Below, one piece after another: positions 59,081-64,000 of a stretch of 64,000 bases of DNA. This DNA is from Nakamurella alba (GTDB taxonomy: Bacteria > Actinomycetota > Actinomycetes > Mycobacteriales > Nakamurellaceae), in contig NZ_WLYK01000001.1 of the NCBI RefSeq assembly GCF_009707545.1, positions 1,860,001 to 1,924,000 of the forward strand, written 5' to 3'. How positions within the stretch are numbered: position 1 is the first letter of the stretch; every line of letters starts with the position of its first letter. The notes under the pieces were generated by a model. It saw only the letters and a program-made list of their open reading frames with translations. It was not told the DNA's origin and ran no database searches. The position numbers were made by a program, and so were the translations under genes.

Positions 59081-60691
59081 TTGCACATGCCAGTCAGCTG
59101 GTGGCGCCGCACCGTCGCGGGGCTGGTGGTCTCGGCCGTCGCCCTGGGAGCCCAGGTCCTGACCGGCCCTGTCGGCATCGCGGCCGCGGCGACGGTCCGG
59201 CCTGCTGTCGTTGCGCCGGCCGCCGCCGTCCCCGCCCCTGCCCCGTCGGCAGTACCGGATCCGGCAGCGACTCCCGGCCCCGTGGCCGTCCCCGCCACCG
59301 AGGCCGCTCCCGCACCGGCGCCCGCCCGGCCGGCAGCTCTGCCGTACGACGGGGCACCGCGGCTGACCAGCCTGGTGGCCTTCGCCCACGAGTGGGCGAA
59401 GAAGGACATCCCGTACGTCTACGCGGGCGGTCACGGCCCGACGCCGGGGATCACCCTCGGCGGGTTCGACTGCTCCGGTTGGGTGCGCTGGGCCTACTGG
59501 AGCGCGTTCGGCGTCGACATCGGCGGCGGCACCGCGCATTCGATCATCCATTCCGGGCAGTTCGTGAAGACCTCGACGCCGGTGCCCGGCGACGTCACCG
59601 CCTTCAACTGGTCCGGGGGCACGCAGGTCAACCACATCGGCATCTACGTCGGCGGTACCGCGCCGGACGGCCGTCCGGCGCAGATCGACACCCCGGACGT
59701 CGGGAAGACGGTCAGCCTGCGCGGCTTCGGGTTCGGATTGCTGGGCTACTACCACTACGTCGGTGCGACGCCCGCCGACTCGGGACCGCTGGTGCACCCG
59801 GTGTCACTGACCGCCACCGCCCCGGCCACCGCCGACAAGGGGCAGGTGGTGCCGGTGTCGGGGAAGGTCACCGGCGGCACCGGCATCGTCCGGCTGTACA
59901 CCCGCAACGTCGGCGCCACCAGCTGGACGCCCGGGACAGAGGTCCGCACCACGTCCACCGGTGGCTACTCGATGCGGTACGTCGCCACCGGCACCGCGCA
60001 GCGACTCATGGTGCGGTACCTGGGTTCCGCGAAGGCCAGGGCCGTCGACTCCGCCCAGCTCACCCTCGGTGTCACCGTCCGGAGCACCGTCACCACGGCC
60101 ACCGCACCGGCCACCGCGATCCGTGGTCAGGCGATCAGCATCACCGGCCGGTCGACCGGGACATCGGCCACCGCAGGTTCTCTCGTCCGCATGTACACCC
60201 GGGACGCCGGTGCGGCCGGCTGGCGCAGCACCGCCGAGACCCGCACCGACGCCCGTGGCCGTTACGCGCTCCGGCTCGTCGCGACCGGTCGGCCCACCGA
60301 GGTGCTGGTGCGGTTCGTGGGCAACACCGCGGCCCGGATGTCCGACGCCCCGGTGCTGACCGTGCGAGTGTCCACCGGCGCCACCCGCACCGCGGCGATG
60401 GTCGTCGGCGGCGAATCCGCAGGGCGGGGCGACCTGGTGCTGGTCAAGGGTCGGGTGACCGGCGTCGCCGAGGGCACCGGCATCGTCGGTGGCACCGTGC
60501 GGCTGTACGAGCGGTCCACGCCCACCGGGCCATGGTTCGTCGCCGCCCACGGGACCACCGATGCGCGGGGCTACTTCACCATCGAGTACACGACGCCGGA
60601 CCGGACCCGGGTGTACCTGCTGACCCGGTTCCTCGGCGCCGGCACCGCGAAGCTCTCCGACGCGACGGTGCTGGAGCTCGAACTCGGCTGA
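59081..60691 (+). CDS. Secreted NlpC/P60 protein with three C-terminal repeat domains
   Basis: A 536-residue exported protein. A signal peptide (WWRRTVAGLVVSAVALGAQVLTG...AAAA) is followed by a Pro/Ala linker to about 85. The NlpC/P60 peptidase domain (about 88-230) has the catalytic Cys in GGFDCSGWVRWAYW near 130 and His in VNHIGIYVGG near 184. Three related beta-sandwich-like repeats follow (about 245-335, 337-433, 435-535), each with VRLYTR/VRMYTR/VRLYER and a final RYLGSAKA/RFVGNTAA/RFLGAGTA. The TTG at 59081 is seven bases after GGGGAGGG and better placed than the ATG at 59087. Probably cuts cell-wall peptides; the repeats may bind the wall. Confidence 0.88.
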   Translation: MHMPVSWWRRTVAGLVVSAVALGAQVLTGPVGIAAAATVRPAVVAPAAAVPAPAPSAVPDPAATPGPVAVPATEAAPAPAPARPAALPYDGAPRLTSLVAFAHEWAKKDIPYVYAGGHGPTPGITLGGFDCSGWVRWAYWSAFGVDIGGGTAHSIIHSGQFVKTSTPVPGDVTAFNWSGGTQVNHIGIYVGGTAPDGRPAQIDTPDVGKTVSLRGFGFGLLGYYHYVGATPADSGPLVHPVSLTATAPATADKGQVVPVSGKVTGGTGIVRLYTRNVGATSWTPGTEVRTTSTGGYSMRYVATGTAQRLMVRYLGSAKARAVDSAQLTLGVTVRSTVTTATAPATAIRGQAISITGRSTGTSATAGSLVRMYTRDAGAAGWRSTAETRTDARGRYALRLVATGRPTEVLVRFVGNTAARMSDAPVLTVRVSTGATRTAAMVVGGESAGRGDLVLVKGRVTGVAEGTGIVGGTVRLYERSTPTGPWFVAAHGTTDARGYFTIEYTTPDRTRVYLLTRFLGAGTAKLSDATVLELELG

Positions 60692-60697
60692 GCCGTT

Positions 60698-61258
60698 TCA
60701 CCGCAACCGCTGTCGCATCACCGGCCGGGTCGGTACGGTCCGCCCGAACTCGCCGAAGCCGGCCGCCCGGAAGATCGACACCGTGCCGGTGAAGAGCGCC
60801 GTCGGCGCCGGCCTGCCGCGCACGACCCCGACATCCACCGGGTGGCCGTCGAGCACCGACGCACCGTGGTCGGCGGCGAACACGGCGGCCCGGCGCAACA
60901 GCGCGGCACCGATCCCATGACCGCGGTGGCCCTGCCGCACCACGACGCAGGACACCCACCAGGCGTCCGGATCGTCGTCGAGCACCCGCTGCAGCGCACG
61001 GTTGCCGGTGATCCCGGGCAGCGTCGATCTGGGCACCACACGGCACCATCCGGACGGCGTTCCGTCGTGGTACGCGACCAGACCGACCGGCAACGGCCCG
61101 TCCGAGACCTCCAGGTGCAGCGCGGTCCGGTTGTCCGGGCAGTCGTGGCGGCGGAACCGCTGGCACCAGCACGAGTCCGGGCGCCGACCGCCGCGGCCGA
61201 ATGCCTCGACGACATCGGTCCAGCGCGCTGGGGTGGCGGGTTCCACCGAGACGGTCAT
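60698..61258 (-). CDS. GNAT-family N-acetyltransferase
   Basis: A 186-residue acetyltransferase: CWCQRFRRHDCPDNRTAL in the N-terminal half, then the acetyl-CoA motif VVVRQGHRGHGIGAALLRRAAVFAADHGAS. The Cys-rich CWCQRF motif is typical of an actinobacterial GNAT subgroup of unknown substrate. It converges with the NlpC/P60 gene six bases away. Start ATG at 61258 by homology. Confidence 0.87.
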   Translation of the reverse strand: MTVSVEPATPARWTDVVEAFGRGGRRPDSCWCQRFRRHDCPDNRTALHLEVSDGPLPVGLVAYHDGTPSGWCRVVPRSTLPGITGNRALQRVLDDDPDAWWVSCVVVRQGHRGHGIGAALLRRAAVFAADHGASVLDGHPVDVGVVRGRPAPTALFTGTVSIFRAAGFGEFGRTVPTRPVMRQRLR

Positions 61259-61305
61259 GCGACACAGACTGCCCGACGACCCGCGGACGATGCCGACCGG
61301 CCCGC

Positions 61306-61311
61306 TACCGT
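61306..61311 (+). promoter_or_regulatory. -10 of a leaderless promoter before the 22-codon frame
   Basis: TACCGT followed by exactly six bases and a GTG codon, the standard leaderless arrangement in actinomycetes. It faces away from the GNAT gene. Confidence 0.4.
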
Positions 61312-61317
61312 GCAGGG

Positions 61318-61386
61318 GTGAGCACCGGTGGCCCCGACACCATTCCGCGGGGTGGCACGCGCGATCGTGTGCTCGCACTCGAGTAG
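61318..61386 (+). pseudogene. Possible remnant of a TetR-type regulator N-terminus
   Basis: A 22-codon frame, VSTGGPDTIPRGGTRDRVLALE, ends in TAG two bases before the converging HelR stop. RGGTRDRVLALE looks like the first HTH segment of TetR regulators, and a leaderless-type -10 lies upstream. It could instead be a real short gene or chance. Confidence 0.3.
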
Positions 61387-61387
61387 T

Positions 61388-63559
61388 TCAGCTCGTCAGC
61401 ACCACCAGCTCCCGGGTGGCCCGGGTCATCGCGACGTACCGGTCGACAGCGCCACGCACGCCGGTCCCGAACCCGTCCGGATCGATCAGCACGACCAGAT
61501 CGAACTCGAGCCCCTTGGCGGTCTCCGGGGTGAGCACGCTGACCCGGTCGATGTCCGGAACCGTGGGCGCCGGGCGGTCGGCCGCTGCGATCACGCAGGC
61601 GACACCGTCGGCGTTCCCGGCCTGCCAGACGTCGAGAAGGGCGGGCAGATCAGCAAGTTCGCCGGTGCGGACCGGGATGCCGCTGCGGCGCACCGAGGTG
61701 GGCACGTTCGCATCGGGCAACGCCGCCAGGATCACCGGGGCGGCGGCCGTCATGACCTCCTCCGGGGTCCGGTAGTTGACCGTCAGCGAGGCCACGGTGA
61801 TCCGGTCCAGCCCTGCCCGTTCCAGGCGGGACTCCCAGTTCCCGGCGAAGCCGTCGCGGGCCTGGGCCCGGTCGCCGACCACGGTGAAGCTGCCGGACGG
61901 GCAGCGCTGCACCAGCATCTGCCATTGTGCGTCGGTGAGCTCCTGGGCCTCGTCGACGACCACGTGCGCGAACGGGCCGGCCAGCGGGTCACGCTCCGCC
62001 TGCGGCAACGAGTCCTCGTCGATCAGAGCATCCTGCAGGTCGTCACCCCGCAGCATGCTCATGATCATCATGTCGCTGTCGTCGGCGACGATCGCTTCCT
62101 CGACGACCCGGGCCAGTCCTTGCTGCTGGCCCTGCACCTGCGCCCGGGCCGCGCGCCGGCGGGACTCGTAGCCGGCATCACCCAACAACTGACGGGCGGT
62201 GTCCAGGTACGGCAGGTCGGACAATGTCCAGTGCTCGTTGTCGCTGCGGCGCAACAACTTCACCTGCTCCGGGGAGAGCCACGGCGCGCACAGCCGGAGG
62301 AACGCGGGTACCGACCAGAGATCGGCGACCAGTTCCGTCGCCTCGATCAGCGGCCAGGCCCGGTGGAGTTCGTCGCGGATCGCCACGTTGCGGCGCAGGG
62401 AGTTCCGCAGGGTGTCATCGTCCACCCCGGCGGCGGACGCCCGATCGACCAGGGTCGTCACCAGCTCCTCGTGGATCCGCTCGCGCGCCTCGTTGTGCGG
62501 TGTGCCCGGCTCGACTGCGCCGAACGCCTCGGCCCAGTCCGACGGGGTGAGTTCCAGCTCCGTCCATGGGGTCTCGACGGCCGTCGCGGTCGTCGGCGGC
62601 TCCTCGTAGAACCGCACCCCGGTCGCCACCGCCCGGACCAGGTCGGCGCCGGCCTTGAGCCGGGCCACCGCCGGGTCCGGCTCGGGACGGGCCGTCACCC
62701 CCTCCGGCAGCAGGTCCTGCAGGGTGCAGGTCTGCACACCGTCCTCGCCGAGGGCGGGCAGCACGTCGGACACGTAGCGCAGGTACTGGTGGTGCGGGCC
62801 GACGACCAGCACACCGCCGCGGTCACGGGACAACCTGGGATCCGCGTAGAGCAGGTAGGCGGCCCGGTGCAGCGCGACCACCGTCTTCCCGGTGCCGGGC
62901 CCGCCGTCCACCACCAGGGTGCCGGGGGAGCCGGCCCGGATGATCGCGTCCTGGTCGGCCTGGATGGTGCCCAGCACGTCCCGCATCCGGCTCGAGCGGC
63001 TGGACGCGAGCTCGGCGATGAACGCCGACTGGTCGTCCATCGCCGCTCGTTCCCGGGCGACATCCGTTCCGTGGACGAAGACCTCGTCCCAGTAGTCGGT
63101 GATCCGGCCCTTGGTCCACCGGTACCGGCGCCGGCGGGCGAGCGCCATCGGGTGACCGTGGGTGGCGGCGAAGAACGGTTCGGCGGCCGGTGACCGCCAG
63201 TCCACGAGCAGTCGTCGCCCGGTGCGGTCGGTGAGCCCGAGCCGCCCGATCCAGATCGGCGCTCCGATGGTGCCGTCCGCGTCGACCGGGACGATGTGCC
63301 CGAGGCACAGGTCGAGGCCGAACCGGCGCAGTGCGCGCCGCCGGGCGGTGAGCTGGTGGATCGTCCGGTCCCGGTCGAGCGCCTCCGCGCCGTGCCGGGC
63401 GGGGGAGAGCCGCTCCTCCTCCAGTCGGGCGGTCACGTCATCGATCGACTCCTGCAGACATCTCTCGATCTCCGCGAAGTACTCCAGGTCATCGGCGATC
63501 AGCGCCGGGTCCGCTTTGGCGGACAGCCGGTCGGGCAGGTCGAAAACTGTGGTGCTCAG
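61388..63559 (-). CDS. HelR-like RNA polymerase recycling ATPase
   Basis: HelD/HelR-type superfamily 1 ATPase, 723 residues from the CTG at 63559. HelR displaces rifamycins from RNA polymerase. The frame is open upstream of the first GTG (63436), and the extra 41 residues (STTVFDLPDRLSAKAD..., then a coiled coil EYFAEIERCLQESIDDV) match the family N-terminus. No ATG or GTG precedes them; CTG has GAGGGG seven bases before, with an ATT adjacent. Also seen: DWRSPAAEPFFAATH, Walker A GGPGTGKTVV, DEAQELTDAQWQML, GLEFDLVVLIDP. An RAE-like inverted repeat lies upstream. Confidence 0.9.
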   Translation of the reverse strand: MSTTVFDLPDRLSAKADPALIADDLEYFAEIERCLQESIDDVTARLEEERLSPARHGAEALDRDRTIHQLTARRRALRRFGLDLCLGHIVPVDADGTIGAPIWIGRLGLTDRTGRRLLVDWRSPAAEPFFAATHGHPMALARRRRYRWTKGRITDYWDEVFVHGTDVARERAAMDDQSAFIAELASSRSSRMRDVLGTIQADQDAIIRAGSPGTLVVDGGPGTGKTVVALHRAAYLLYADPRLSRDRGGVLVVGPHHQYLRYVSDVLPALGEDGVQTCTLQDLLPEGVTARPEPDPAVARLKAGADLVRAVATGVRFYEEPPTTATAVETPWTELELTPSDWAEAFGAVEPGTPHNEARERIHEELVTTLVDRASAAGVDDDTLRNSLRRNVAIRDELHRAWPLIEATELVADLWSVPAFLRLCAPWLSPEQVKLLRRSDNEHWTLSDLPYLDTARQLLGDAGYESRRRAARAQVQGQQQGLARVVEEAIVADDSDMMIMSMLRGDDLQDALIDEDSLPQAERDPLAGPFAHVVVDEAQELTDAQWQMLVQRCPSGSFTVVGDRAQARDGFAGNWESRLERAGLDRITVASLTVNYRTPEEVMTAAAPVILAALPDANVPTSVRRSGIPVRTGELADLPALLDVWQAGNADGVACVIAAADRPAPTVPDIDRVSVLTPETAKGLEFDLVVLIDPDGFGTGVRGAVDRYVAMTRATRELVVLTS

Positions 63560-63611
63560 AATGTGTCCCCTCGCCGTCGGTCAGGTGCGCCGGCGATTCT
63601 GCGCCGCTCAG

Positions 63612-63631
63612 GGGGTCTTGCCGCAAGCCCC
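63612..63631 (-). promoter_or_regulatory. Rifamycin-associated-element-like inverted repeat
   Basis: Minus strand GGGGCTTGCGGCAAGACCCC, arms GGGGCTTGC and GCAAG(A)CCCC around one base. From memory, the RAE upstream of actinobacterial rifamycin-resistance genes is a 19-bp palindrome with GGGGCTTGC arms. It overlaps -35-like TTGCGG on the minus strand (CAGAAT -10 after 19 bp) and TTGCCG on the plus strand. Confidence 0.7.
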
Positions 63632-63646
63632 GGGGTGCGCTATACG
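63618..63646 (+). promoter_or_regulatory. Plus-strand promoter overlapping the RAE-like repeat
   Basis: TTGCCG (63618-63623), a 17-bp spacer and TATACG (63641-63646) form a close match to a housekeeping promoter. It would start transcription about 70 bp before the alpha/beta hydrolase gene, putting that gene under the same control site. Confidence 0.55.
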
Positions 63647-63723
63647 TTGAAGTGGGGAGAGGGACGGCCAGCTCCGCGGGGGCCTACGAGTTCGCCCGCG
63701 GTCGACGATCGTAGGCTCGGCCG

Positions 63724-64000
63724 GTGCCGCCTCTGATGACCTCCACCATCGCGACCGCCGCGGACGGCGCACGGATCGCCGTCCAGGTGTCGGGATCCGG
63801 CCCGCCGCTGCTGCTGCTCGCCGGTCAGGCCAACAACCACCACTGGTGGGACGACGTGCGCTCCGACTTCTCCGACCGGCGCACCACCATCACCGTGGAC
63901 CAGCGTGGCACCGGTGACAGCGACGAACCTGCCGACGACATGACCACCCGATCGATGGCCGGCGACATGGTGGCCGTGCTCGGGCATCTCGGGCTCGGGC
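63724..64000 (+). CDS. Alpha/beta hydrolase, 3' part missing
   Basis: The frame is open to the window end, 92 codons. The sequence GARIAVQVSGSGPPLLLLAGQANNHHWWDDV, TITVDQRGTGDSDEP and TTRSMAGDMVAVLGHLGLG is a standard alpha/beta hydrolase N-terminus, up to the strand before the nucleophile elbow. The catalytic residues lie outside. GTG at 63724, or ATG at 63736. Divergent from the HelR-like gene and sharing its control region. Confidence 0.88.
   Translation, partial: MPPLMTSTIATAADGARIAVQVSGSGPPLLLLAGQANNHHWWDDVRSDFSDRRTTITVDQRGTGDSDEPADDMTTRSMAGDMVAVLGHLGLG

Overview
The window is about 64 kb of high-GC DNA from an actinomycete. The diagnosis rests on gene order (uvrC-rapZ-yvcK-whiA-gap-pgk-tpiA-secG-rbpA, then rimO-pgsA-cinA-clgR), on WhiA, RbpA and ClgR, and on many GTG starts and apparently leaderless promoters. 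A Nakamurella-like organism is a guess from overall flavour only. I see no rRNA, tRNA, CRISPR array, insertion sequence or prophage.

Layout. 1-11.5 kb: glgX (cut by the window edge), nucleotide excision repair (uvrC), the rapZ/yvcK/whiA cluster, the lower glycolysis genes gap-pgk-tpiA, secG and rbpA. 11.5-19.4 kb: an N-acetyltransferase, rimO-pgsA-cinA-clgR with a probable ClgR operator, a thyA-folA operon whose DHFR carries a fused ACT-type domain, and membrane proteins. 19.7-31.2 kb: a HelD-type RNA polymerase helicase, a PLP decarboxylase, a short UvrA-like ABC protein, a DUF998 protein, a MalY-type lyase, a methyltransferase, a Bcr/CflA exporter and two VOC proteins. 31.3-32.8 kb: four tandem small genes encoding NHLP-type (nitrile-hydratase-leader-like) precursor peptides with double-glycine cleavage sites and Cys-free, Gly-rich hydrophobic cores; no known modification enzyme or exporter is visible beside them. 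33-45 kb: a luciferase-like flavin oxidoreductase, an ABC-F protein behind an overlapping leader peptide, an XRE regulator coupled to a small membrane protein, Nudix, methyltransferases, an orphan LacI regulator, a CPA1 antiporter and a Kup potassium transporter. 45.9-57.6 kb: a complete L-arabinose locus (substrate-binding protein, ABC ATPase, two permeases, LacI regulator, araB, araD, araA, galM) with two matching LacI-type operators. 58-64 kb: a RibD-C reductase, a secreted NlpC/P60 protein with three repeat domains, a GNAT enzyme, a second HelD paralogue (HelR-like) behind an inverted repeat resembling the rifamycin-associated element, and the start of an alpha/beta hydrolase.

Five minus-strand genes are followed directly by tandem repeats that appear to be copies of their own last codons plus stop codon. 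This is a pattern I do not recognise from the literature. The two most interesting items are the NHLP-type precursor cluster and these stop-codon-derived arrays, followed by the HelR/RAE control region.
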